A stretch of 11,334 nt of DNA from Bacillota bacterium (GTDB taxonomy: Bacteria > Bacillota > Clostridia > Oscillospirales > Oscillospiraceae), in NCBI GenBank assembly GCA_023406225.1, contig JAEXWS010000068.1, forward strand, positions 1 to 11,334, written 5' to 3'. This document shows, in pieces, positions 1-7,516 of the stretch (the first letter of the stretch is position 1; each line of letters opens with the position of its first letter). Under the pieces are notes generated by a model. It was given only the letters and a program-made list of their open reading frames with translations, had not been told where the DNA came from and ran no database searches. Made by a program: the position numbers and the translations under genes.

Positions 1-10
1 CTCTCAGGTG

Positions 11-449
11 AAGAGCCTTATTGCCGCAGAATCACAGGAACGGGGCGCGTCCGGACAGCCCCTGCTCCTCTTTTTGCTGCCGCACCGCTCTCTTCCGGAA
101 GCGCCAGACGGCGGCAGCAAAAGAGGAGAGCCAAGTGTCCGGAACCTCCCTTCCGGCGTAAAAGTCCCCAAACGCGGCGGAAAGCCAAAGCGTCCGCCCA
201 GTCATGGCGCGAGCCGGATAGAGGCTGCAGGGTCAGCGCCCAAAGTCTCTCAGCGGGCACGTGACCCCCAAAATGACCCGGAGCGGTCATTTTGGGACTG
301 TTCTTCAGCGGTTTCTTTTGGACCGTGCACGGCCCGTTTTCTTTGTCAAGACAAAGAAAATGGGGGGTGCGAATGCCTGCTTCCATCGAAGCAAACGACG
401 GAAAAGCATAGACCCGGCCCCGGGGCGGGGCGAGCGGAGCGCAGTTTCT
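11..449 (-). repeat. Dispersed hairpin-rich repeat, copy 1 (inverted relative to copy 2)
   Basis: This non-coding stretch matches 10339-10780 in inverted orientation. In one ungapped 89-bp block (361-449 against 10339-10427) I count 75 identical positions by hand; similarity continues to about position 11. Three strong inverted repeats are seen: 65-83 with 111-128 (GCTGCCGC core, one bulged T); 267-278 with 285-296 (CCCAAAATGACC arms); and 337-347 with 350-360 (TTTTCTTTGTC arms, 2-nt loop). All three recur in copy 2. No transposase, terminal repeat or target-site duplication is visible, and the left boundary may be affected by the window edge. An open frame runs across it, but the frame match to copy 2 breaks after about two thirds of the element, so I do not call a gene. 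The stretch up to 490 shows nothing else. Confidence 0.8.
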
Positions 450-491
450 TTCGACGACATGGGGGCGGCCCCGATAGCTGACAGGCATTAC

Positions 492-530
492 AAAAATAGG
501 ACCGGCCTCCCGCCCAGGGAAGCCGGTCCT
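492..530 (-). terminator. Intrinsic terminator of the efflux operon
   Basis: On the minus strand a GC-rich hairpin with arms AGGACCGGC / GCCGGTCCT (522-530 and 498-506) is followed directly by ATTTTTG (the A-run at 492-496). It begins 8 nt after the stop codon of the permease gene, as expected for the end of the adaptor-ATPase-permease transcript. Confidence 0.88.
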
Positions 531-538
531 TTGCTGAT

Positions 539-1735
539 TCAGTCGTAGCGCAGCGCGTCGATGGGGTTGAGCACCGCCGCCTTCTTGGCGGGCAGATACC
601 CGAACACGACGCCGATGCCCGTGGACACCCCGAAGGCCAGGGCCGCCGCGCCCACGGAGGGGCTGACGGTGAGGGCCGTCCCCAAAAGGCCGGTGACGAC
701 CACGGTGGCCGCCGCCGAGAGCGCATACCCCAGCGCGATGCCCAGCACCCCGCCCAGGGCCGAGGTGGTGGCCGCCTCGATGACGAACTGGCGCATGATG
801 GCCCCCTCCCGGGCCCCTAGGGCCTTGCGGATGCCGATCTCCTTCGTCCGCTCCGTGACGGAGACCAGCATGATGTTCATGATGCCGATGCCGCCCACCA
901 CCAGGGAGATGGCCGCGATGGCCGCCAGGATATAGATGATCGTATTGACCATGGAGTTCATGGCGTCCAGCATCTCCGCCATGGAGATGACGGTGTAGGC
1001 GTCGTCGTCCCCAAAGACCTGGTACAGCTCGTTTTCCAGCAGCTTCTTGGCCGCGGCCACGCTGTCTTTATCCCGGACGGTGACGGTATAGCTGGAGATC
1101 GTGCCGGAGTAGCTCAGCCGGGCGGCGGTGGAGTAGGGGACGAACACGCAGTCGTCCGTGCCGCCCTCCTCCAGGTCCGTGGTCTCCGCCGCCAGAACGC
1201 CCACGATGCTGAAGGTGACGCCGCCGACCTTCAGCGTCTGGCCCACGGCGCTGCCGCCGAAATAGGCCATGTTCAGGTATTGGCCCACCACGCAGACCTT
1301 CTTCCGGTCCGCCATGTCCGTGTACTGGAGGCCCCGGCCCTGGGCCACCTCATAGCCCTTCATGGAGAAGTAATCCTCGCTGACGCCGGAGACGGAGGTG
1401 GCGCTGTGGCTGTCGCTGCCGATCTTCACGGACCCGGGCATGGAAACCGTGGGGGAGACCTGCTTGAGAAGGTCCCCGTTCTCCTCCACGATGGCGTACA
1501 TCTGCTCCTCGGAAAGGCTGCGGGAGGAGCCACGGCCCATGATCTGGACGGTGAGGGAGTCGGTGCCCAGGTCTGCGAAGCTGTCCTCAATGTAGCCCCG
1601 CATGCCGCTGCCAAGGCCCACGATGACGATGACGGCGGTGACGCCGATGATGATGCCCAGCATGGTGAGGAAGGTGCGCAGTTTGCTGCCCAGGATGTTT
1701 CTCAGGGCAAGCTGAAAGGTTTCCATGAGATTCAT
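539..1735 (-). CDS. MacB/FtsX-family ABC transporter permease
   Basis: A 398-residue inner-membrane permease of the MacB/YknZ type, which works with the ATPase and adaptor encoded just upstream to move substrates out of the membrane or across it. The topology is the family standard: a short cytosolic start, one membrane helix at about 21-43 (ending IVIVGLGSG), a large extracytoplasmic domain (about 45-260), then three helices at about 264-292, 319-350 and 358-383. The conserved cytosolic coupling stretch TERTKEIGIRKALGA lies at 294-308 and the C-terminus is the typical PIDALRYD. The start ATG overlaps the TGA of the ATPase gene by 4 nt (ATGA), implying translational coupling. A second ATG three codons in is an alternative. 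The substrate cannot be told from the sequence; YknXYZ of Bacillus and MacAB of Gram-negatives export toxins, peptides or macrolides. Family assignment is secure. Confidence 0.95.
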   Translation of the reverse strand: MNLMETFQLALRNILGSKLRTFLTMLGIIIGVTAVIVIVGLGSGMRGYIEDSFADLGTDSLTVQIMGRGSSRSLSEEQMYAIVEENGDLLKQVSPTVSMPGSVKIGSDSHSATSVSGVSEDYFSMKGYEVAQGRGLQYTDMADRKKVCVVGQYLNMAYFGGSAVGQTLKVGGVTFSIVGVLAAETTDLEEGGTDDCVFVPYSTAARLSYSGTISSYTVTVRDKDSVAAAKKLLENELYQVFGDDDAYTVISMAEMLDAMNSMVNTIIYILAAIAAISLVVGGIGIMNIMLVSVTERTKEIGIRKALGAREGAIMRQFVIEAATTSALGGVLGIALGYALSAAATVVVTGLLGTALTVSPSVGAAALAFGVSTGIGVVFGYLPAKKAAVLNPIDALRYD

Positions 1736-2469
1736 CCCGCACCCCCTTTGCCCGCAAGCCCCGGCGTGACCACCGCCTCCGGCGCGCGGGCGTCCCCGTC
1801 GTAGACCACCCGGCCGTCCTCCAGCCGGATGATCCGCTGGGCCTGGACGGCGATGGAGTTGTCGTGGGTGATGAGGACCACGGTGTTGCCCGCCTCGTGG
1901 AGCTGCTGGAGCATGGTGAGCACCTCCCGGCCGGTGTGGGAGTCCAGCGCGCCGGTGGGCTCGTCGGCCAGGATGACGGCGGGATCCCCCGCCAGCGCCC
2001 GGGCGATGGACACCCGCTGCTGCTGGCCGCCGGAGAGCTGCATGGGCTTTTGCCGGAGCTTATCGCCCAGGCCCACCATCTCCAGGGCGACCCGGGCCCG
2101 GTCCCGCCGCTCCGCCCGGGCGATGCCCGCGTACATCAGCGGCACCTCCACGTTTTCAAGCAATGTCAGCTTGGGCAGCAGGTTGTACTGCTGGAAGATG
2201 AAGCCCAGCATCCTGTTGCGGACGGCCGCCAGCTCGTTCTTGTTCATCTTTCCCACGTCCTGGCCCCCCAGCAGGTACCGGCCGGAGGTGGGCACGTCCA
2301 GGCAGCCGATGATGTTCATGCAGGTGGACTTGCCCGAGCCCGACTGGCCCACGATGGCCACGAACTCGCCGGTTTGAATGGTCATGGAGATGTGGTCCGC
2401 CGCCCGGATGAGGGCGTCCCCCATCTGATAGGTCTTGGAGACGTCCTGAAATTCAATGAGAGCGCCCAT
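1732..2469 (-). CDS. ABC transporter ATP-binding protein (MacB/LolD/YknY type)
   Basis: A 245-residue nucleotide-binding subunit powering the adjacent FtsX-type permease. All ATPase motifs are intact: Walker A GQSGSGKST (41-49), Q-loop FQQ (92-94), signature LSGGQ (145-149), Walker B VILADE (165-170), D-loop GALD (173-176) and H-loop His202. The segments ADEPTGALD and FQQYNLLPKLT are typical of the LolD/MacB/YknY subfamily. I place the start at the ATG at 2469-2467, which has a GGAGG about 6 nt upstream; a TTG one codon earlier would also be in frame but sits worse relative to the binding site. The start shares one base with the stop of the adaptor gene (TGATG) and the stop overlaps the permease start, so the three genes form one tightly coupled operon. 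The last 20 residues are a Gly/Ala-rich tail not needed by the fold. Confidence 0.95.
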   Translation of the reverse strand: MGALIEFQDVSKTYQMGDALIRAADHISMTIQTGEFVAIVGQSGSGKSTCMNIIGCLDVPTSGRYLLGGQDVGKMNKNELAAVRNRMLGFIFQQYNLLPKLTLLENVEVPLMYAGIARAERRDRARVALEMVGLGDKLRQKPMQLSGGQQQRVSIARALAGDPAVILADEPTGALDSHTGREVLTMLQQLHEAGNTVVLITHDNSIAVQAQRIIRLEDGRVVYDGDARAPEAVVTPGLAGKGGAG

Positions 2470-4178
2470 CAAAAGCCTCCTCCGGGGCCGCCCATGCCGC
2501 CTCCGGGGCCGGCTGTGGTAACGTATACGTCCCCGCCCATGGCCATGCCGGGCTCCATCATGAAGGTCCCGTTCATGCCGCCGCCGGAGGAGGGCAGGTA
2601 TCCCACCGTATCCCCCTCCTGGAGGCCGGAGACGATCTCGATATAGCTCTCGTCGCTCACGCCGGTCTCCACCGCCACGTAGACATAGCCCTCCGGGGCC
2701 TCCCGGTCCAGGGCGTTGGCCGCGCTGGGGGAGTCGGCGGTGACGAGGACCGTGCCGCCCCGGTTCACCGCGCCGCTGGGGACGGCCAGCACGTTTTCAG
2801 AGGAGGAGACCACGATCTTTGCGTCCGCGTTCATGCCCGGGAGAAGGCCGTCCGTCTCCTCGATGCGGACGGTGACGGGGTAGGAGGTGACGCCGCCGGA
2901 GGTGTTGCCCGCCACGGACTTCTTGGTGACGAGGCCGGTATAGGTCCTGCCCTCCACGGCGTCGGCGGTGACCTGGACCGTCTGCCCCACTTCCACCAGG
3001 CCGATGTCCAGCTCGTCGATGTTCATGGTCATCTCCAGATAGCTCAGGTCATAAATGGTGCACAGGGCGCCGGAGGAGCCGCCCTCCACCTTGTCGCCCG
3101 CCTTGGCGGTCTTGGTGACCACGGTGCCGGAAATCGGGGCGGTAACCTGGTAGTCGTCCAGATTGTTTCGGGCATTCTCCAAGGAGCTCTCCGCATTGCT
3201 CATGCTCAGCTTGGCATTTTCGATCTGGTCGTCCACGCTGTCGCCGGTGAGGGTGCAGATGCGCTGGCCGCTGGAGATGGCGTCCCCCGCCAGGAAGTTC
3301 AGGCCGGACACCTTGCCGGAGGCTTCGGCGGTGATGGTGCTGGATTCGCTGACCTTGATGGGGGCGTTGCCGTAGCTGGAGTAGCTGCCCACCACCGCCG
3401 TCGCGGTGTAGTCCGAGGTGACGAGGCCGGGATTGGCGGCCTTCACCCGGACGGTGGTGAGCATCTTTCCGTTGCTGGAGGCCGTGACGCCGCTGGAGAC
3501 CGCCGTCACCGTGCCGGAGACGGTGCCCGCAAAGCCGTTGATGAAGATGGTGGCGCTCTGGCCCACGTAGAAATCGCTGTTGTCCGCGTAGGTGAAGAGG
3601 AAATCGATGTAGATGTTATTGTCCCCCACGATCTTCAAAAGCTCCGTCCCGGCGGTCACGTTGTCGCCGTTGTTGACAAAGACCTGGCTGACGGTGCCGC
3701 TCATGTCCGCGGTGGGATACTTGGCCTTCAGCGCCTGGTCGTAGTTCTTCTGGGCCTGGGCGTAGCTGTTTTGGGCCTGGGTCTGGCTGCTGCTGGCATT
3801 GGAGGAATCCAGGGTGTACAAAAGCTGCCCTTTTTCCACCAGGTCGCCCTCCTGAAAAGTGTCGCTGAGGATCTCGGCCGAGACCAGCGTGTTCACGGTA
3901 TAGGAGTCCGCGGGCTGGAGGGCGCCGCTGGAGGTGAGGGACTTGATGATGTCCCGGCGCTCCACCGGGGCGGAGACGTAGGCGGCGGCGGCCGAAGCCT
4001 GCTGGCCTCCCGCCCCCTTCACGGCGAAGGCCCCCGCGGCGACGGCCGCCGCCAGGGCCAGAGCCAGGGCCTTGCGCTTCTTTCCCTTTAAAAGAGCGGT
4101 CCACCTGCTCCGTTTCCGGACGGGGACCTCTTCCGGCGTCCATTCCGCCAGTTGTCCTTCCTTGCGCTCTTCATTCAT
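2469..4178 (-). CDS. HlyD/MacA/YknX-like efflux adaptor with two tandem adaptor modules
   Basis: A 569-residue membrane-anchored adaptor that should bridge the MacB-type permease and the cell exterior. Residues 1-36 are cytosolic and basic, 37-54 form one Ala-rich membrane helix, and the rest is outside. Two consecutive adaptor modules can be traced. The first (about 82-275) has a lipoyl half, a short helical hairpin (128-152), a second lipoyl half with MSGTVSQVFVNNGDNV (159-174) and a beta-barrel. The second (about 280-525) has SGKVSGLNFLAGDAI, a helical segment (313-343), APISGTVVTKTAKAGDKV (348-365), a barrel and a membrane-proximal part. MacA and YknX normally have one module in about 380 residues. 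The C-terminus (531-569) is a Gly/Met-rich tail. I chose the ATG at 4178 because the residues before it do not resemble the family; an in-frame ATG ten codons upstream and a longer start at 4253 exist. Its ribosome binding site is only moderate. Confidence 0.9.
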   Translation of the reverse strand: MNEERKEGQLAEWTPEEVPVRKRSRWTALLKGKKRKALALALAAAVAAGAFAVKGAGGQQASAAAAYVSAPVERRDIIKSLTSSGALQPADSYTVNTLVSAEILSDTFQEGDLVEKGQLLYTLDSSNASSSQTQAQNSYAQAQKNYDQALKAKYPTADMSGTVSQVFVNNGDNVTAGTELLKIVGDNNIYIDFLFTYADNSDFYVGQSATIFINGFAGTVSGTVTAVSSGVTASSNGKMLTTVRVKAANPGLVTSDYTATAVVGSYSSYGNAPIKVSESSTITAEASGKVSGLNFLAGDAISSGQRICTLTGDSVDDQIENAKLSMSNAESSLENARNNLDDYQVTAPISGTVVTKTAKAGDKVEGGSSGALCTIYDLSYLEMTMNIDELDIGLVEVGQTVQVTADAVEGRTYTGLVTKKSVAGNTSGGVTSYPVTVRIEETDGLLPGMNADAKIVVSSSENVLAVPSGAVNRGGTVLVTADSPSAANALDREAPEGYVYVAVETGVSDESYIEIVSGLQEGDTVGYLPSSGGGMNGTFMMEPGMAMGGDVYVTTAGPGGGMGGPGGGF

Positions 4179-4360
4179 TGATTCTCGATTCCTTTCCGAA
4201 GTTATCATGGTGAGGCCTGTTGGGATGAGGATAGCGCAGGAAGCTAAAACCAATCTGAAATGATCGTGAATAAAATTTCAACATCTGCTGTTTTTGATAA
4301 AAATCAACGCGAAACAAACCTTAAAAATTCCTGAAATCGTTTTGTTCAATCAGGGCGGAG
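4179..4360 (-). promoter_or_regulatory. AT-rich leader and probable promoter region of the efflux operon
   Basis: This stretch is much richer in A+T than its surroundings and lies directly upstream of the first gene of the efflux operon, so it most likely holds the promoter. I cannot fix a convincing -35/-10 pair; the best on the minus strand is TTGAAC, 17 nt, TTTTAA near 4325-4350, which is weak. A 14-bp perfect palindrome, TTGATTTTTATCAA (4294-4307), and a second pair of half-sites TGAAAT/ATTTCA around 4257-4280 could be repressor sites. No regulator gene adjoins. Confidence 0.4.
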
Positions 4361-4362
4361 GC

Positions 4363-4398
4363 AAAAAGGCGGCCGTCCCCCCAGGGGGGACGGCCGCC
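4363..4398 (-). terminator. Strong intrinsic terminator, last hairpin downstream of the dehydrogenase gene
   Basis: A perfect inverted repeat with 15-bp arms (4368-4382 and 4384-4398, single-base centre; outer part GGCGGCCGTC) is followed on the minus strand directly by TTTTTGCC (A-run at 4363-4367). It would stop transcription coming from the dehydrogenase gene before it enters the efflux operon. The same stem core, CGGCCGTCCCCC, is repeated at 4603-4627. Confidence 0.75.
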
Positions 4399-4425
4399 TC
4401 GGTCTGTCAAAAAAGCCTCGCAGAG

Positions 4426-4445
4426 TTCGCGCCCGGAGGCGCGAA
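4426..4445. other. Inverted repeat (hairpin) TTCGCGCC-CGGA-GGCGCGAA
   Basis: Perfect 8-bp arms with a CGGA loop, flanked by A7 on the right. On the minus strand part of this stem (GCCTC, 4440-4436) can instead pair with GAGGC (4419-4415), which is followed by TTTTTT. The two folds exclude each other. Confidence 0.6.
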
Positions 4446-4516
4446 AAAAATCAGATCCATGATCTCCGACGACATGTGCGTCTGGGAAAATACATCTCGG
4501 TCCGTAAGTGTGCGAA

Positions 4517-4537
4517 CTGTCCGCTCAAAGCGGACAG
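4517..4537. other. Inverted repeat (hairpin) CTGTCCGCT-CAA-AGCGGACAG
   Basis: Perfect 9-bp arms with a 3-nt loop, the third of five hairpins between the dehydrogenase gene and the efflux operon. No T-run follows it on either strand, so it is not a standard terminator. No gene is recognised between 4399 and 4640. Confidence 0.6.
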
Positions 4538-4565
4538 CGAGTGCGCGCGACGGGCCGCGGCCTGT

Positions 4566-4594
4566 TCGAAAAAGTGCCGAAGGCACTTTTTCGA
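4566..4594. terminator. Bidirectional terminator-like hairpin
   Basis: Perfect 13-bp arms TCGAAAAAGTGCC / GGCACTTTTTCGA with a 3-nt loop. The A and T runs lie inside the stem, so it can resemble a terminator in either direction. It lies about 45 nt after the dehydrogenase stop codon in the direction of transcription. Confidence 0.5.
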
Positions 4595-4602
4595 CAGCCT
4601 CA

Positions 4603-4627
4603 CGGCCGTCCCCCTGGGGGACGGCCG
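4603..4627. other. GC-rich perfect hairpin directly after the dehydrogenase gene
   Basis: Perfect 12-bp arms CGGCCGTCCCCC / GGGGGACGGCCG with a one-base centre, 13 nt beyond the stop codon. It is nearly the same stem as in 4368-4398, so two related hairpins bracket this spacer. There is no adjacent U-run; it may act with the next hairpin (4566-4594) as a 3'-end or transcript-stabilising structure. Confidence 0.6.
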
Positions 4628-4640
4628 CTTGTTTCGCCGC

Positions 4641-5591
4641 TCAGCCGATCTCGCTCAAATGCGCCATGTTCTGCCGCACGCCCTCGCAGCAATCGTGGAA
4701 CCTGGCCCGCTCCTCCGCCGTGAGGGGGAGCTCCACCACCTGCTCCACGCCGTTTTTGCCCAGGACGCAGGGCACGCCCACGAAGAGGCCCGCCTCGCCG
4801 TACTCGCCGCACAGCTCCGCGCTGGCGGGCATGACGGCCTTCTCGTCGTGGAGGACGATGTGGACCATCCGGGCGGCGGTGGTGGCGATGCCGTACTCCG
4901 TGCAGAACTTCCCGGCGAAGGTCACCCAGCCGCCGCCGATGGACTCGGCCTGGAGGGCCTCCCGATCGAAGCGGAAGCGCTCGTCCGTCTCGGCCCACTT
5001 GTCCAGGGGCATGCCCCGGAAGCTGACGCAGGACCAGGGGGCGAACTGGGCGTTGCCGTGCTCGCCCAGCATGTAGGCGGTGATGGATTTGTGGTCCACC
5101 CCGGTCTGCCGGGCCAGGGCGGAGAGCAGGCGGGCGGTGTCCAGCCCCGTGCCGGTGCCGAAGACCCGGCCCTTGGGAAGGCCCAGCCCCAAACTCAGCT
5201 CCCGGGTGACGATGTCGCAGGGGTTCGTGATGTTCACCACCACGCCGGAGAAGCCGCTGGCTTTGATCTTGTCCACATACCCCCGGACGGCGGGAATGGT
5301 GAAGTCCATCTCCGTCACCCGGTCATGGGTGCCCCGGAGCAGGTCGATCCTGCCCACGCTGTTCACCAGCACGTCGCAGTCCCCCAGGTCCCCGAAGTCC
5401 CCGACGGACACGTGGACCCGGTGGGGCAGGTAGGCGGCGGCGTCCCGCAGGTCCTGACACTCGCTGGCGGCCTTCTGCCCGTCCAGGTCCACCAGGACCA
5501 GTTCGTCCACGATGCCCTGGACCGCCAGGGCATAGGCCGCGTGGGCGCCCACATGGCCCATGCCCACCACGCCGGCTTTTCTTGTTTTCAT
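4641..5591 (-). CDS. L-2-hydroxyisocaproate / L-lactate dehydrogenase family protein
   Basis: A 316-residue NAD-dependent L-2-hydroxyacid dehydrogenase of the LDH/MDH superfamily, which interconverts 2-oxoacids and L-2-hydroxyacids in the cytosol. The Rossmann motif GxGxxG is at 10-15 and the NAD-binding acidic residue at about 35. The catalytic set is present: Arg91, Asn123 (NITNP), Asp151 and Arg154 (GLDTAR), and His178 in GEHGNAQFAPWS. Where lactate dehydrogenases have the substrate-loop stretch resembling AGANQKPGETRLDL, this protein has NSVGRIDLLRGTHDR followed by FTIPAV. That resembles L-2-hydroxyisocaproate dehydrogenase of lactic acid bacteria more closely, so the substrate may be bulkier than pyruvate (for example 2-oxoisocaproate from leucine). 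That is an inference from remembered family sequences. The start has AGGAGG 8 nt upstream. It lies 94 nt after the permease gene, probably in one operon. Plain L-lactate dehydrogenase remains possible. Confidence 0.88.
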   Translation of the reverse strand: MKTRKAGVVGMGHVGAHAAYALAVQGIVDELVLVDLDGQKAASECQDLRDAAAYLPHRVHVSVGDFGDLGDCDVLVNSVGRIDLLRGTHDRVTEMDFTIPAVRGYVDKIKASGFSGVVVNITNPCDIVTRELSLGLGLPKGRVFGTGTGLDTARLLSALARQTGVDHKSITAYMLGEHGNAQFAPWSCVSFRGMPLDKWAETDERFRFDREALQAESIGGGWVTFAGKFCTEYGIATTAARMVHIVLHDEKAVMPASAELCGEYGEAGLFVGVPCVLGKNGVEQVVELPLTAEERARFHDCCEGVRQNMAHLSEIG

Positions 5592-5641
5592 GTTGAGTTC
5601 CTCCTGTGATTTGGTATTCCTGTATTTTACGGGCCGTTTCT

Positions 5642-5668
5642 CCGCGCCCGGGACTGTCCCGGGCGCGG
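5642..5668. other. Intercistronic GC-rich hairpin between permease and dehydrogenase genes
   Basis: Perfect 12-bp arms CCGCGCCCGGGA / TCCCGGGCGCGG with a CTG loop. On the minus strand no U-run follows, so it is unlikely to be a full terminator. Such a stem could protect the upstream permease message or lower expression of the downstream dehydrogenase. Confidence 0.65.
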
Positions 5669-5685
5669 GGAGGCGGATCTTGCCG

Positions 5686-7428
5686 TCACATGCCGAAGGT
5701 GGGGAACAGGACCAGGGTATAGGCCATGGACAGGACCATGTACATCACCGCCAGCACGGCGAAGGCCGCCAGGGTCTTTTTCATGACCTTACTCTCGTTG
5801 CCTACCTCGCCCACGGTGGCGCAGGCGGCCACGGTGTTGTTGGGGCAGATCAGATTGCCCAGGGACGCGCCCGCGTTCTGCCCGGCGAAGACCGTCACCG
5901 GGTTCATGCCCAGGGACACGGCGGCCTCGGTGTGCATCCCGGCGAACATGACGTTGGACCCCAGGCCCGTGCCGGTGATGAAGGAGCCCATGGCGCCGAT
6001 GATCACGGCGGCGGCGGGATAGAACACCCTGGCGAGAGACGCGATGTCCCCGGCGATGAGGCTCATCATCCCCGTGGTGGAGGACTGCATGATGTAGGCC
6101 ACCACCAGAAGGCTGCCCATGGTCACCAGCACCGGCAGCACCGTGCGGATGGTCTGGCCGCAGACGGAGCCGAAACCGGAGCGGCTCATGGCTTTTCCGA
6201 CCGCGGCGGGGAAGCTGCGTCCCACCGCCGCCGCCCGGGAGAAAAAGCCCCGGCGCTCCAGCACCTGGGAGGCGCGCACCTGCTCATAGACGGGCTTGCC
6301 GTCCGGGCCGGACCGCATGACGGTGACGCTCCCCCCGGCGCCGGCCCCCGCGCCGGTGAAGGCGTCCCCGAAGTCCTCCGCCCGCATGCCCAGGGTGACG
6401 GCGCCCAGCACCGCGCACAAAAAGATCACCGCGTCCACCCAGACGATGTACCCGAAGGTGCACATCAGGGCGAAGCCGTTCTCCACAAAGGCGGGCACGC
6501 CGTACCGCACGGCGGGCAGCAGCACCAGCATGTAGAGATAGGGGGACATGGCCCGCCAAGGGCTGTACTTCCGCCGGACGTTTTGGGGAGGCTCATAGCG
6601 GAACGCCTCGGGGGTCCGGATGGGGACCAGCTTCACGTACAAAACGGAGAGCAGGATGGAAATGAGGCCCGTGCCCATGGAGGTGATTTCCGGCCCCACG
6701 AAGTTGCTGAGGAGGAACATGACGCCGCCGGTGGTGACGCCCGCATAGCAGAGGTAGGGCACGACGCCCTTGAAGCCCTTGCGGCCGAAGGCGATGGCCA
6801 CCATCAAAAAGGGGATGGCCATGGCGCCGAACATGTGGATGCGGCCCACCATGGCGGAGTTCAAAGCGGCGGTGGAGACGCCGGATTCCACCAGGGCCGC
6901 GCCGCCGGAGATGGTGGTGAGGCCCGCGCCGCCCCAGGAGCAGGGGGTCGCGTCGCCCAGGAGCGCCACGGCGATGGCGGTGATGGGGTCGAAGCCCAGA
7001 GCCACCAGGAAGGGGGCCGCGATGGCGGCGGGCGCGCCCGCGCCGGCGGCGCCCTCCAGGAAGATGGGCACCATCAGGCCCACCACCACGAGCTGCACCC
7101 GGCGGTCCTGGCCGCTGACCCGGGCCACCGTGTTTTTCACGTCCTCGATGGCGCCGGTCTTTTTCAGGGTGTTCAGGATGACGAACGCCCCGAAGACCAT
7201 GGCGACGATCTTCAACCCCTCCTTGATGCCCTTCCACAAAAGGGCGTCCAGCACGGCCACGTTGTCCTTGAAGCCGAGGCCGTCGACGTTGAAGTAGGTG
7301 AAAGCCAGCAGCATGGTCCACACCAGGGCCACGGGAGCCACCTTCATGGCGGGCTTTTTGAAGCCCAGGATGCCTGCCAGCACCACGGCGATGGGGCTGA
7401 CGGCCAGCGCGAATTGAACGAATCCCAT
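5686..7428 (-). CDS. lctP: LctP-family L-lactate (2-hydroxyacid) permease
   Basis: A polytopic membrane transporter of the lactate permease family (LctP/LldP/GlcA), which moves L-lactate, D-lactate or glycolate with protons. The protein is 580 residues from the chosen start, near the usual 530-600. The family hallmark FLEGAAGAGAPAAIAAPFLV lies at about 123-142 (E. coli LldP has FLEGAAGFGAP at this place), followed by LGDATPCSWGGAG. Long hydrophobic segments run along the whole chain, with a hydrophilic insert of about 60 residues in the second half (around GGSVTVMRSGPDGKPVYEQV) and a last helix near the end. I chose the ATG at 7428, which has GAGAGG about 8 nt upstream and gives the expected hydrophobic start MGFVQFALAVSP; the frame extends 18 codons further but those run through a terminator hairpin. 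With the dehydrogenase 94 nt downstream it probably handles that enzyme's substrate or product. Confidence 0.93.
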   Translation of the reverse strand: MGFVQFALAVSPIAVVLAGILGFKKPAMKVAPVALVWTMLLAFTYFNVDGLGFKDNVAVLDALLWKGIKEGLKIVAMVFGAFVILNTLKKTGAIEDVKNTVARVSGQDRRVQLVVVGLMVPIFLEGAAGAGAPAAIAAPFLVALGFDPITAIAVALLGDATPCSWGGAGLTTISGGAALVESGVSTAALNSAMVGRIHMFGAMAIPFLMVAIAFGRKGFKGVVPYLCYAGVTTGGVMFLLSNFVGPEITSMGTGLISILLSVLYVKLVPIRTPEAFRYEPPQNVRRKYSPWRAMSPYLYMLVLLPAVRYGVPAFVENGFALMCTFGYIVWVDAVIFLCAVLGAVTLGMRAEDFGDAFTGAGAGAGGSVTVMRSGPDGKPVYEQVRASQVLERRGFFSRAAAVGRSFPAAVGKAMSRSGFGSVCGQTIRTVLPVLVTMGSLLVVAYIMQSSTTGMMSLIAGDIASLARVFYPAAAVIIGAMGSFITGTGLGSNVMFAGMHTEAAVSLGMNPVTVFAGQNAGASLGNLICPNNTVAACATVGEVGNESKVMKKTLAAFAVLAVMYMVLSMAYTLVLFPTFGM

Positions 7429-7460
7429 AATCAGTTCCTCTCTTTTCCGGAGCTTTATAC

Positions 7461-7498
7461 AAAAAGAGAGGGTCCCGTCCAAAAGACGGGGCCCTCTC
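7461..7498 (-). terminator. Terminator (possible attenuator) between leader ORF and permease gene
   Basis: On the minus strand the 14-bp stem GAGAGGGCCCCGTC / GACGGGACCCTCTC (one mismatch, TTTTG loop) is followed at once by TTTTTG. It lies after the leader ORF stop (7517) and 32 nt before the permease start, with no clear promoter in between, so permease expression would require readthrough. The segment GGCCCCG of its 5' arm (7493-7487) can alternatively pair with CGGGGCC at 7585-7579 inside the leader ORF. Confidence 0.8.
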
Positions 7499-7516
7499 CT
7501 CGTATACGATGACCGT

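Noticed and set aside
8..481. 157-codon plus-strand ORF over repeat copy 1 with a similar frame on the minus strand at 10155-10991 in copy 2
   Set aside because: The peptides agree up to about ARDPQNDP.RSFWD, then the matching sequence moves to another frame in copy 2. Composition is basic/Pro/Gly-rich with no fold signature, and the changes favour hairpin conservation over protein.
5560..7512. 650-codon plus-strand ORF, very His/Gly-rich
   Set aside because: It lies antisense to the well-supported lactate permease gene; its composition is what the reverse strand of GC-rich coding sequence gives.
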